64,000 nt of DNA. Origin: Adiantum capillus-veneris (Eukaryota > Streptophyta > Polypodiopsida > Polypodiales > Pteridaceae). The position numbers were made by a program, and so were the translations under genes. The DNA lies in the NCBI GenBank assembly GCA_014529385.2, contig CM043953.1, positions 83,121,838 to 83,185,837 on the forward strand, given 5' to 3'. How positions within the stretch are numbered: the first letter of the stretch is position 1; the number at the start of each line of letters is the position of its first letter. The notes beneath the pieces were generated by a model. It was not told where the DNA came from, searched no databases, and was given only the letters and a program-made list of their open reading frames with translations. This document shows, piece by piece, positions 32,608 through 44,764 of this stretch.

Positions 32608-33013
32608 AAAGTGGTCATATCAGCAAAAACATGGGTCACTAAGAGCCAAAATTTGACTTTTTTCAAGAAAGTTATTTTTACCTATTTTTGACTTAAAATT
32701 TCCCCCCAACATATATAATCTGAAAAAAATCATTTTTGGACCTTTTTTTAAACCTACAAAAACTGAAAGTCCACTTTTTAAAACCCCCCCCCCCCCCAAA
32801 CAAAAAAACCTTTGTTCTCTCCTCTCTCCATCTTCTCTCCCTCTCCTCTCCCTCCCTGCCCCCTTCTCTCCTCCTCCTCCCCTCTCTCTTTGTTCTCTCC
32901 TCCTCCTCCCTTCTCTCTCCCTCTCCTCTACTGCCTACTTATCTCCTCCCATGTTCCTCCTTCTCCCTCCCCACTCTCTCTTTTCATCCTTTGCTTCCTC
33001 ATGCAACACCTAC

Positions 33014-33600
33014 CATGGTGCTCATGGACATCACATGCCTCCACGACCATGTACGCCACACAACAAAATCATACATATTTGCTTGTCGGAGACGTTTGCA
33101 CCGAAGTTCGCACATGAGAGTGAGCAGAGGCCATCTCAGCAACATCGTACCATCGGCGGTGAGATGAATGTTTGATGGTTCCTAAATATCTTGGGAGGGG
33201 AGAAGTAGGCTTGTTAGACTATTGCAATTGGTTGTGTATGGGTGCAGGTGCATCTTTGGATTAGTGGATGCACAAATGTCAAGCTCTTCATCTCAAAATA
33301 GTGGAATTACAAGAAATTATTGCCTCTTCAAAGAGGGAGGTTAAAACTCTCCAACAACAATTGCAAGAAAAGGATGGGTACATTATGAAGCTTGCCAATA
33401 CCATCACATATTTGAAAGAAACACCCCTTGGTGCAAGGTAACAATATACTTCTTACTTTTGGTTGTGTTCTTCTTATCATAGACTTTGAAGTCTAAGGTG
33501 TTGCCTCTACTTTTTTTGTAGTGCTTGGCACAAAGGTTGCTTTTGTGCACAAATAGTGAAAGGATACAGGTTAGAGAGGTCAAGTGTCACCACTTTTTCT
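33014..33600 (+). pseudogene. transposase-like gene remnant in the deleted copy
   Basis: ATG 33014 (MVLMDIT) and the coiled-coil segment near 33300-33420 match 19751-20270. At about 33440 the sequence jumps directly into the intron before the KLDE exon (counterpart about 20984-21065), so the exon for residues about 150-330 is gone. Homology to the catalytic exon stops near 33590. Frameshifted and not functional. Confidence 0.7.
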
Positions 33601-34490
33601 CTAAAACAGCCTTCTTTGCTACATCTTGCAAGTAGGTGCTTCAAGTCCATGCTTATTACAAGTGGGTAATCTCATCCTAGTATATATTTTAGGATTATTG
33701 GACAAAAGTACCTACAAATTTGTACAGCATATACTTAACAAGTTTCTGTATCATACAACTTGCAAATGTTGAATCTATACATGTTTTTGTTTGAAGAACA
33801 TGTCTCTAACGTTTCATGATACAAGGTGACCTCTTACTATGCTAGTTGAGTGGCGTTGTTTGCAAGAATGTCTCAAGGAACTTGCATAACATGAACCTTT
33901 TACGACGGCACAAAGCTCTCCTCAAGCAATGTGTCACCCACTACACCAAAAATCATTATGCTAACATGGAGAGATCTCTAGTAGGACAATACAATAGCTT
34001 TTCATCAGCAACACACCCTTTCCTAACATGAGGGCACCCCCACCAAAGATATTTTTATGTGATAGGTCATCCCATGAGCATACCATGTCATGGAATGGAT
34101 GTAAGAACTATGACCGCACTACCCCTTGGATGTTGTTCATGAATGTATGTTTATCAAAGTTAATGAGAAGAAATTTGGACTTTTTGGTTTGTTGATGTGT
34201 AAGAGCACTCTAGGTCTACCCTATTTTAGATTGTTTGATAAGTTAAATAAAATTTGTAGTCATTTAAAGTGTAAATTTGTTTCTGTTTGGTAAGATTGTA
34301 CGTGAGAAGACATGATAAAGTACAAGAGATCTTGACGAAATAAACCTCGATGCCAAACCTCTCCTTGAACCTTTATCGTTGAGGGAAGTCCAAGGAAAGC
34401 ATGTTTTCAAATTTTTAGTTGAAGAAAATTTTGGTTATTTTAAAGTTTGTACACAGTTTAAAAGTTCATTCTAATTGTTTTCCTTTAGTT
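33600..34490. other. unassigned interior of the deleted copy
   Basis: No match to the longer copy was seen and no open frame longer than about 60 codons (33846-34031 is one, without family resemblance). Confidence 0.4.
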
Positions 34491-34492
34491 TC

Positions 34493-35260
34493 AAATTTTG
34501 ACCGAGGGCACTCCTTGGAAGCCACTTTTGAAGGTGTTAGGGCGAGATTTTGAAAAAGTTTTGTATGTAGGAAATACAGTTCTTAATACAATAAAAAACA
34601 TTGGTTCTTTGAGTATTTTTAGATTTCATGGTTTTAATGCTCATTGGAGTCCGTAGATAAAGGAAAAAGTAAGAAATGTCTGTTTTACATCATTTTTTTA
34701 GAAATTGCCAACTTGTACACTGATTTTTGGAGAATCCGAGCAAGATATGATTTTTTTGCATCACAGCCTAAAAGTTCAACACTAAATCTTTTTTGAAAAA
34801 AAGTTGGCCACAAGGGCGCGCAAAATGCCTATCCAGGACTTTTGGATAGGCATTTTGAGCGCCCTTGTGGCCACTCTTGGTGAGGGCCCTGGGGGCCTTT
34901 ACATGGCAAAAATTTGAAAAATTTTGACTGAGGGCACTCCTTGGAAGCCATTTTTTTAGGGTGTTAGGGCAAGATTTTGGAAAAGTTGTGTGTAGGAAAT
35001 ACAGTCCTCAACACAATAAAAAACATTGATTCTTTGAGTATTTTTAGACTCCATGGTTTTAATGCTCGTTAGAGCCCGTAGATTAAGGAAAAAGTAAGAA
35101 ATGTCTGTTTTACATCATTTTTTTAGAGATTACCAACTTGCACATTGATTTTTGGATAATTCAAGAAAGATCTGATTTTTTTTTCATTTTGCGCGCCCTT
35201 GTGGTCACTCTTGGTGAGGGCCCTGGGGGCCTTTACATGGCGAAAATTTGCAAAATTATT
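34493..35260. repeat. direct repeat of about 420 bp around a hairpin
   Basis: The block beginning 'gagggcactccttggaagcca' occurs near 34503 and again near 34925. Each copy ends in a 'gcgcgcccttgtgg' arm followed by 'tcttggtgagggccctggg' (34874 and 35208). The second copy is slightly diverged and lacks the left hairpin arm. Confidence 0.8.
34802..34874. repeat. hairpin of the GGCCACAAGGG family
   Basis: Arms of about 33 nt pair around a 6-nt loop. The arm core ggccacaagggcgcgcaaaa is the same as in hairpins 1 and 2 of the longer transposon. Confidence 0.9.
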
Positions 35261-37300
35261 GTGTATGAGCATGAGATAAGGATGTAAGTTAGATGTACAG
35301 AGAGTAAGAGCTCCCCCCTGGGGCCTTATAATGACAAATAGGGGCTTTTTTTAATTCATGGCCATGAGATAAAACTGTAGTGTTTGATGTAATCAGTGCA
35401 CCCCCCACCCCCTCATCCCTTTTTCTCTGTGTTCAAAGGTCTGGAACATTCACTATGTAAATTTTTTCTATATCATGTGTGTTCACCAGAATGGATTAAA
35501 AGTACCCCTTATAGGCCTTATCTACACATGTTTCTGTAACTTTACAAGTATAAAATCCCTTTTGAACACATGTGCTATGTTACTTTAGTGAACTCCCCAG
35601 GTCAAAGGTCTCACAAATCTTGTGCACTAAACATTCAACGCTAGAATCGACCAAACAAGGAGCCAATTTTTACTTCCTTGTGTCTACCTCATGTTCTTGA
35701 GAATGTTTTGGTTAATCCATTTCTTTGGTATTTGAAACCACATGTGACCCCTATTGTTATAGTATCCAATCTATAGTTTATGTTTACACTTTTTCTATCA
35801 AAATGAGCTACATAGTAAAAATCAAATCTACAATTTAACACAGTTACGTTCACAAGGTAATAGCTATTGGTATCATCTTTAGCAATACCAAAGAAATAGC
35901 TACCAATAGCTCATGAATAGGGATATTTAAGAAGATTTGATACCAAAGACTTGTCAACACTACTCAAAAAGGTGGAAACTCAAAGGCTTTACAATATATG
36001 TACGATGAAACACGAGTCGATAATAAGTCACCCCTATACATCGACACCTCCATCTCAAGTTGTCATTTCTCTAAGTCAAGCTTGGGATAGGCATAGTATG
36101 GAAACAATAACATGTTGGAAAGCAAGAATTTAGCTTTCTCAACTTGTGAAACGTTGCTAATGATATATATTCACCATCCCCAAATGAGGACATCTTGACA
36201 AAGGTTATGATCCACTTTGATAAGAATAACCATTAATGATTAAACTGAAATCAAAGTATCGCTTGAATTTCTTCATGGTGGAGATTAAGACTTGAGACTT
36301 GAAGCATCTTACAGGAAAATCAAAATATCCATAAAGATCAACAATATTTCTCAAATCTGCATGAAACTCCAGTAATCTAAATTAAATTCTCTCACTCGAT
36401 GCGACACCATTTAACCAAAAAACATCTTTATATTGCATTTATAGAGAAATCCAGCTCATGAAATAATTACAAACAGAGACAATGTTGTTGTTGTTGTTAG
36501 GCTTCTCTTACAAGTATTTGTCTTCCTCATCTAGAGATTCATATACACTTGAGTATTTGTGTGTCTATGACGCTAGGGAAGATAGTAGTACTATATGGAT
36601 GGCTTTTCTAAGAGCTCCTAGGGAGTACCTATTGGTTCAAGATTCTTAAAAAAATCTACTATTCTTATCAAAATCCTTTAACATCGTAGTGAAAGATTCC
36701 TCACGGAACAAAAATAGAGTGAATTCCATCTCTCCACATGGTTTCTTGCTCATGTCCTTTGAAAAGAAGTTGACTCTGTAAGTAAACAACATATTATGTG
36801 AGTACAAAGTTATAAAGTACAAAATGATATCATTCTAATAATCTAATGACAACTATACAAAGAATAGATTTTAAGAAAAATCTTTGATGAATCTCTATAG
36901 ATAACACAACTTACTTGCATTGTGAGACTCAATCACATGCTACACAACTATAGGTGGCGCACTAAAGCCATCAACAAAATAGCACCACCCGGTGTTATGA
37001 GGTGTGAAGCCTAAACATTGAAATCCATAAAGAGGTTTATTCTCTCCAGCATGATAAACTTAAAGATGGAGATGATATTAAGCTCTGAATGTAAGCTACA
37101 CAGGTAGTTTTCTTACCATTCTATCTTTATGTTGGAGATAAACCCTTGCAATGCCCACACACTATTCACACCTCCTATTGTTGTGGTATTGAAAGTCATG
37201 TGAGCTCATACTTTTGCCTTCTTAGCTTCGGGAGTAGAGGTTTCCATGTAGCATGAGTGAATCAAAGTAGAAGGAGTAGAATCTTGTTTCATGGTGTAAT
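35261..37300. other. AT-rich interior of the deleted copy
   Basis: No gene, RNA or repeat recognised, except a short minus-strand frame near 37290-37207 (MKQDSTPSTLIHS) that could be the start of a lost gene in the position of gene C. Confidence 0.4.
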
Positions 37301-37965
37301 GGACGTGAGAGAAGGAAGAGGAGCTAGCTTGGTGTGAAACTATGTGGTAGGTAAGGGAAAGAGATGGGGGAGGAGCTTGCTTGGTGCTACAATGGAGGTG
37401 GAAGAAAGATAGGAGAGAGATAATGCTAGACTATAGGGGGTGCATGTGGTTGTTGCAGCAATGGAGAGCTTAGAAAAGAGTTTGTAGAGAGAGAAAATCA
37501 CTTTTTAGCTATAGAATAGGTTTGGAAACACTTTGGGGGGTGGAAAATGATGTTTTGATCTTTTTTGGAAAAAATCAATTTTTTGGATTTTTTAGTGCAC
37601 GTTTTTTTACTTTTGGAGGTCAAAAATACTTTTTTGACCATGAAATAAGTTTGGGGACCTTTTAAGGAGGGAAAACTTGAAACTTGAAATTTTTGGAAAA
37701 TTTGAATTTTTTAGTGTATTTTTAAATCCGGGCGAAAAAGTGGGAGAAAAGAGGTCAAAGTGGTCCCCCCCGCCCACCCATCCCTTCCCCTAGCTACCTC
37801 CGTTACCTTCTCACTAGGTAAGAGGCCATTAAGAGGTGTAAGGCTACCTTGTCCCCCTACTTTTTTAAGGGTTATAGAGTGTGTCAACCACCCTCTTCCT
37901 ATTGTCTAGCCTCTAATTAACCTTAATCCCAAAGGGCCCCTAGAGGGTTCATATTTTTCCTAATG

Positions 37966-38980
37966 TTGGATGAGGGCAAGAAACTTGATGAGCAATCTAC
38001 AACAGATTTGGATAGTATGCATACCATGTGTGGAAAGCCTAGTTTGCAGTGCCTGAGATATGTAGGATAAAGGAATCTTCTGAAGCGATGGACCTTGAAC
38101 TTATGTGTTTATTGGATGAAGCTTTGTAAGGCTTCTCAATTACAGATGCAAAGGGTACCGAGAAATTTGGTTTCATGCATAAGCACGTTTATCCTTATGT
38201 GGTTGATGATGACCTTATGCAGTTTTTGGATGATGCTCTATTGGGTTTGAAGGCAATACAAACTAGGAAAATGTTTTTTGATGCATCTTGGGAGTCCAAT
38301 GAAGAGGTTTTTTCTAGAGACTTGATATATCTAGATATGCATGATCGGAATTTTGATGCTAGAGGGGGTGAAGGTGAACTACTAATCCTGCTACTTGTTA
38401 TTAATGATCAACAATTGGATGAGCCAGCTGCATGAGGAAAATGGCAGTATCTAGTGATACCGGCTATTGTATGGGATTCTTTGTAACCCTATGATGTAGG
38501 GGATGTTGAGCTAGATTTTGATCCAAGAGAAAACAATTATGCGAGGTCCAGGACAATTGATTGATATGCCGTTTGATCCAGGTGGAGATGGATATGTGCA
38601 TGGTTTGGGAAGATTGACTTATTTACCATATGATCCAAGTGGGGCTCATGATGGTTTACGGGTAAATTCATGCTTATGCGCTATTGTTGGGACTTTTTTG
38701 TGTTTTCCCTATGGTCGTAGAGGAGGGAATATTCAAATAAGCCAACAATTTGGAATAATGGTTGGCACATACCATAGGCTATGCAGGTTTAGAGGGGGTG
38801 GATGTTGTGTCTCTTTGCGGGTAAGGGGTGAAAGATATGAATCTGCATACATATTCAAGGTTTTTCCAAACTTATGGACAATGTTACGGTTGTTATGTCA
38901 GCAAGTGGCAGTGGAGATGTATGCTCTCTGTGGTTGTCTAGACCAAAAGGACTCTAGGTAGGGCCTGACAGAGTGGCAGG
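37966..38980 (+). pseudogene. internal region of array unit 1 (partial)
   Basis: Plus frames 38175-38435 (VVDDDLMQFLDDALLGLKAI) and 38518-38961 (MPFDPGGDGYVHGLGRLTYL) recur with differences in the other units. Acidic, with Gly/Asp/Pro motifs of 'FDPGGDGYVHGLG' type. No family recognised. It probably derives from a non-autonomous element's coding region. Confidence 0.45.
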
Positions 38981-40597
38981 TGCAGGATGTCCAAAGTGAT
39001 GGTATTTTGCTTGAATATATAGAGCTTGAAGGGCGAAAGGAGCAGGTATAGACAATGCATCAAATGGAGTTACATAGTGCAAGATATTAAAGTTTGAAGC
39101 TACAATGCATTGCAGATATGAGATGGATTAGGTAGTTGGAGATGGAGCATCAGAGGTAAAGTGAATGCATGGGCGTGAAGTGCTTGTCATGTGGAGCATG
39201 TTAGTCTTTTCACATAGTCATTTGGAGTTACAAATGCCAAGTTATTGCTAGACGAGGTTTTGCCTCTTTGAGCCGGTTTCGTCATCTTAGTCGATGTGCC
39301 ATCTAATGTTTCTACAGCCTCCTCACCAAGAATTTTGTGGGTTCTATATGGTATAGGAAGCTCATGGGAGTTGATGGCATGTCAAACGGGAACGGGAGTG
39401 CCAAGTTATGGGAGGATGAAGATGGCAAAAGTTGCCAGCCAAAAGTTGCTAGATGATTTTGAACGGTTTTGGCTACCTCGATTCAGGGGCATAAAGAAGT
39501 TGAGGGGCATCGGGGCCATCATGGACATAGATGGACATTATAAATGGTCATGGCATGGCATTAAGTGAATGTATCGTGCCCACGGCCCAAACAGGGTCTC
39601 TTTTGGTTGGGGAGTAAAAAGGAGGGTTTCCCACCCTTGACACAGCGTCGTGACAAGAAGGGGGGGCCTCACACATGTTGTGAAGGCCAAGACATCCGAT
39701 AATAGAAGAAACATTGCATGAAACCGCAAGAAAAAGAGGGTCAACTCTAAAATAGGGGATTCAACTTGGGGGGAGCCTTCAGAGGAAAGGGAGAAAGAGC
39801 ACAAGAGAGCTCATTTTGGAGAAGATAAGAAGAGTCCAAAGAGGGCTTCTTTGGGAAAAACAAAGAATCAAGGAGGGTTTTGAGGATCTCTCTCTTGACC
39901 TCGAGGAGGGTAGTTACGACAAATCACAAACGATATTTTTCTATCTCTCTATCGATCTTGGGGAGAGAAGACTCGAACAAGTTGATAAAAGGCAGGCAAA
40001 TCTTGTCTGAGCACAAGGTGAAAGGAAGTTTTCTTTGAAATTTTGATAGGCAAAAGAGTTGAACAGGGTGGAGTGTACCTGGCGATTTATGGATTGTCTT
40101 CATCGGGATTTGGTTATGTGAATAGGGGATTGTAAATCAACGGGCATACCGATGTTGGCGTATGCAACTGATTTGTATCAAGGGTTCCAAATGTCGGATT
40201 AATTGAAGCATCTGATTATTGCCAATTAGGTAAAGTATACCTGGTGATTTATGGATTGTCTTCATCGGGATTGGGCTATTTGAATAGGGGATTTCAAATC
40301 AATGGGCATATCGGCATTGGCATATGCAACTAATTTGTATCAAGGATTCCAAATATTCGATTAATGGAAGCATCTATTGATTTCCAGCATCAATTAAGTG
40401 TTGATATCTTGTCTCGGTTTGTTTTTAGCCATTGACTCTGTTTTGATCTGTGATATTCTTTTGCAATTGCTCTCTAAGTGTCACTATATCTACCTTTTAA
40501 CACCAAATCAACCTAGCTGCACTCATGCGCTTTGTTTGCACCATGGATGCATATTCATCTACAACCAAACGCACGACGCTCTTTGTGCACTCTGACA
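38981..40597 (+). repeat. putative LTR, array copy 1
   Basis: Begins tgcaggatg after gagtggcagg and ends tctgaca. It lacks about 280 bp found in copies 2 and 3 (around 39520). It contains frame PSYGRMKMAKVASQKLL and a run aagggggggcc. Confidence 0.55.
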
Positions 40598-40600
40598 ATT

Positions 40601-40616
40601 TGGTGCACCCGATGCG
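40601..40616 (+). other. primer-binding-site-like motif, array copy 1
   Basis: The sequence tggtgcacccgatgcg lies three bases after the putative LTR end. The first nine bases would pair with the CCA end of a tRNA ending in GGTGCACCA; tRNA-Gly is a candidate but the match stops there. Confidence 0.35.
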
Positions 40617-42865
40617 AACTTGACCGTGGTAGATGGAGCCAGCCATGCCGACAAACTGAGAAAGAGATGTAGAAGATGATGGGGTTAATGGCTCCTATTT
40701 TGCAGAAAGAGTATGCAAGTCAAGTGCATAATATAAATTCATATTTGGGTATCAATTTGAAAATTGAGAACGAAGAATTGTAGCAGTCTGCAAACGTGAA
40801 GTAATTGGATTTCAAGAGCAGGATAACACACAAATTTTTCAAGTATGGGAGCGAGAAATGGAAAAGAGTAAATCTGAAGCATCAGATGACTGGAAACAAG
40901 AGATGATGCTACAATTAGCACTCCAAAATGACAAACACTCAGTTTTTTATCAGCCAAGGAATTTTTGATGGTTATGATCTAGTAGGATACTTGGGTTGCT
41001 ATGAAACAGAGATGGAGATGCATGGGGTAAGAGAACAAGATTCTAAAATTTGACACGTTTGTCATCCCAAATTTCATTGAGCAAGTTCAACGGCTTTAAC
41101 AACAACATATGCATAGTTGGAGCAAGTTTAAGGGTGCAGTTATCCGAGAACGTTGGGATCCAAGCACGTGTGAAGATGATGAGGATTGTCTTAATATGCC
41201 TACCTATGTGTAGGTTTGCAAGAGGATTAGGGCTATGCTGTTTTGATCAATGCTTGCTTGAGGAAGATAGGCTATTACACGATAAGGATGATAAAGAGGT
41301 TGTCCAAGCTTTCTATGGAAAGCTTGAAATTGCAGATTCTATGCCAATGGATAAAGTTGAAGACTTAGAGGGTGAAGAAAATCATGCGGGTTTAGAGGGT
41401 TTGTACACACTTGAGGGTTCACACGGTGTAGATGTACATGAGCATCTATACGACTTGTGTATTTCAGATTTACAGGGTTTGGATATACCAGATTTTAAGC
41501 GCTTGTATGTGCTTGTAAATATGCAAAGTGATGATTTAGAGGGGGTGCAGATTCCTTCTTTATCATGAGTTTGTGACACATGGCTCACTTTATGGCAGAT
41601 TGATCATGAAGTTGATGATGGGTTTTTAGAGGGGGTGCACACAGAAGGGCAATATCTTGGTGCTACATATAATTTATTGCTTTGTTCCAATGATATAGAC
41701 AGGACAATAGATGCAATTTTCAATGTGCATGTTGAGCTTTGTGCTACAGAAGTTCAAAGATATTTGGATGAGGGGAAAAAACTTGATGAGCTATCTACAA
41801 TAGATTTGGATAGTATGCATATCATGTGTGGAAAGCCTAGTTTATAGCGCCTGAGATATGCAAGATAGAGGAATCTTCTAAAGTGGTGGACCTTGAATTT
41901 ATGTGCTTATTGGATTAAGCTTTGGAAGGCTTCTCAATTACAAATGCAAAGGGTACCGTTAAATTTCATTTCCTGCATAAGCACATTTATCCACATGGGG
42001 TTGATGATGACCATATCAATGGTTGGATGCAAAAGGTACCGTTAAATTTCATTTCCTGCATAAGCACATTTATCCACATGGGGTTGATGATGACCATATG
42101 CAATGGTTGGATGATGCTTTATTGGGTTTGGAGCCTATACAAACTAGGGAAATATTTTCTGATGCATCTTGGGAGCCAAATGAATAGGATTTTTCCAAAG
42201 CCTTCATATATCCAGATATGCATGATTAGAATTTTGATGTTGGGGGCCCGGGGGTGAGAGTGATTTACCAATCCTCCTATTAGTGATTAGTGATCAACAA
42301 TTCAATGAGCCCGTTGCACGAGGGATATGGCAGTATCTAATGATACTTGTTGTTATACCCTATGATGTAGGGGATATTAAGATGGCTTTTGATCCAACAG
42401 GAAACAATTATATGCGTGGTTTGGGACAATTGATTGATATTCTGTTTGATCCAAGTGGAGATGGATATGTACATGGTTTGGGAATATTGACTTATTTACC
42501 ATTTGATCCAGGTGGGGCTCATGATGGTTTCCGGGTTAATTCATGCTTATGCTCCATTGCTAGGAATTTTATGAGTTTTCCCTGTGATCCTGGAGGAGGG
42601 AATATTCAAATAAGCCAACAATTTGGAATAATGGTTGGAAGCAATCAAAGTCTATGCAGATTTAGAGAGGGTGGATGTTGTGCAGCTTTGCAGGCACTGG
42701 GTGAAAGATATGAATCTGCATACTTATTTGAGGTTTTGCCAAACCTATGGACAATCTTTCAACTATTATGTCAGTACCTGGCAATGGAGATGTATACTCT
42801 ATGTGGTTTTCTAGACCAAAAGGGCTCTAGCTAGGGCTCTAGCTAGGGCATGAGAAGGTGGCAGT
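40617..42865 (+). pseudogene. internal region of array unit 2
   Basis: Contains gag-like frames with stops: LKIENEEL and VIGFQEQD-type words near 40740-40930, 41050-41568 (MPMDKVEDLEGEENHAGLE), 41635-41847 (DRTIDAIFNVHVELCATEVQ), and 42283-42834 (ILFDPSGDGYVHGLGILTYL). A 72-bp direct duplication occurs at 41944-42090 (gcaaaaggtaccgttaaat). The product is unrecognised. Confidence 0.45.
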
Positions 42866-44761
42866 TGAAGGATGACCAAAGTGATGGTTTTTGGCTTGAA
42901 TATGTAGAGTTCCAAGGGCGAAAGGAGCAGGTCTAGACAACTCATCAACCGGAGTTACATAGTGCAACATGTTAAAGTTTGAAGTTGCAGTGCATTTTAG
43001 ATCTGAGACAGATTGCACAATTGCAGACAGATCATCAGAGGTAAATTGAATGCATGGGTCTGAAGTGCTCATCATGTGGATCATGTTGGTCTTTTCAAAT
43101 TATCATTTAAAGTTAGGATTCCAAGTTATTGCGAGACGAGGTTTTGTCGATGGTCCGGTTGAGCGGTTTGGTCATCTTGGTTGATGTGCCATCTAGTGTT
43201 CTTGCAGACTCACCAAGGTTTTCGTGGGTTTTATATGTTATATGAAGGTCATGGGAGTTGATGGCACGTCAAAGTAAAATTGGAGTGCCAAGTTATGGAA
43301 GGATGAAGATGGCGGAAGTTACCAGCAACAAGTTGGTAGATGATTTTGAACGGTTTTGGCTGCCTCGGTTCAGAGGCATAGAAAAGTTCAGGGGCATCGA
43401 GGCCATCATGGAAGGTAGCCTGGGAGATAAGCTTTCAATCGGATTTTGTGGCTTGGGGAGAGGATCTTTGTGCCTGAACTAGCAAGCTCGAGAAGAAGGG
43501 TGAAAAAATGAATTTTTTTGAGGCTTCTATGGAAATGATGGAGAAAGTTGGGAGGGCAAGTCGACGAGGTGCCTCCATGTGGCTCCCTGGTATGTTCCAC
43601 ATGGGTTTAGACTTTGTAAGATTCTATCGTATATATGCAGGAGAACAAACAGCTCATTAGCATCGAGGTGGCTGAGAAGGCTTAACGCTGGCTGGCTATG
43701 GTGGGTAGCGTAGCTTGTGCTGTAGGTGGTGGTTATGGCAGTAGCAGTTTTTGACGGTGTGGGATATGCATTGGCCGCTATGTCTCTCGATTTCATTGAT
43801 GGACCTCATAAACGGTGATGATGTGGCATTAAGGGAATGCATCGTGCCCACGACCCAAACGGGGTCTCTTTTGGTTGGGGAGTAAAGGGGAGGGTCTTCA
43901 CCTTGACAACAAGGGGGGGCCTCACACGTGTCGTGAAGGCCAAGTGGTCCGATAATAGAAGGAACAATGCATGCAAGCTCAAGGAAAAGAGGGTCGATCC
44001 TAAAATAGGGGGTCCTCACGTGGCCAAAAGGGCAACGATTTTGCGAGTTTAAGGGCAGTTTGTTTTGGAAAGTTGGGGGGAGTCTTCAGAGGAAAGGGAG
44101 GAAGATCATGAGAGAGCTCATTTTGTAGAATATAGGAAGAGTTCAAAGAGGGCTTCTTTGGAAAAAACAAAGATTCAAGGAAGGGTTTTGAGGATCTCTC
44201 TCTTGACCTTGGAGAGGGGAGCTACGACAAATCAAAAACAAGAATTTTCTATCTCTCTATTGATCTTGGGGAGAGAAGGCTCAGACAAGTTGATAGACGG
44301 TAGGAAAATCTCATTCAAGCACAAGGTGGAAGGAATTCTTCTTCCAAATTTTGATAGGCAAAAGAGTTCAATAGGGTGAAGTGTACCTGCCGATTCATGG
44401 ATTTTTTCATTGAGATTGGGTTATCTCAATCAAAGATTACAAATCAACGGGGATAGCGGAGTTGGCGTATGCAACTGATTTGCATCAAGGGTTCCAAATA
44501 TCAGATTAATGGAAGCATCTATTGATTTCCAGTGTCAATTAAGTGTTGACAACCTGTCTAAGTTACTTTTTAGCCATTGACTCTATTCTGATCTGTGATA
44601 TTTTTTTGCAATTGCTCTCTAAGTGTCACTATATCTTCCTTTTAACACCAATCAATCCTAACCGCACTCATTCGCTATCTTTGCACCCTGGCTGCTTCTT
44701 CGTCTACAGCAAAAGGCTCGTCGCTTTCTCGGTCGACCCGAAAGAGACGCGCACTCCCACA
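42866..44761 (+). repeat. putative LTR, array copy 2
   Basis: Begins tgaaggatg after gaaggtggcagt and ends actcccaca; 1896 bp. The following bases attttgtgaactcgatgtgaac align with the primer-like motif of copy 1. Confidence 0.55.
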
Positions 44762-44764
44762 ATT

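Larger units (their letters stand above)
32621..37965. mobile_element. deleted relative of the H3 transposon
   Basis: The left part from 32626 matches 19358 onward, including the CT-rich leader and transposase start. The right part 37300-37965 matches 28050-28787 and ends in the TIR cctaatg. The first about 220 bp with the left TIR are missing at the copia junction. The transposase is truncated, and no H3-like gene or genes B/C are recognisable, though one smaller hairpin of the same kind remains at 34802-34874. Probably a non-autonomous derivative. Its right end abuts the tandem array exactly. Confidence 0.65.

Noticed and set aside
38981-40597. Assigning the array primer site to a specific tRNA
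   Set aside because: The first nine bases fit a tRNA-Gly end, but the match stops there and copy 2 differs at several of these bases.
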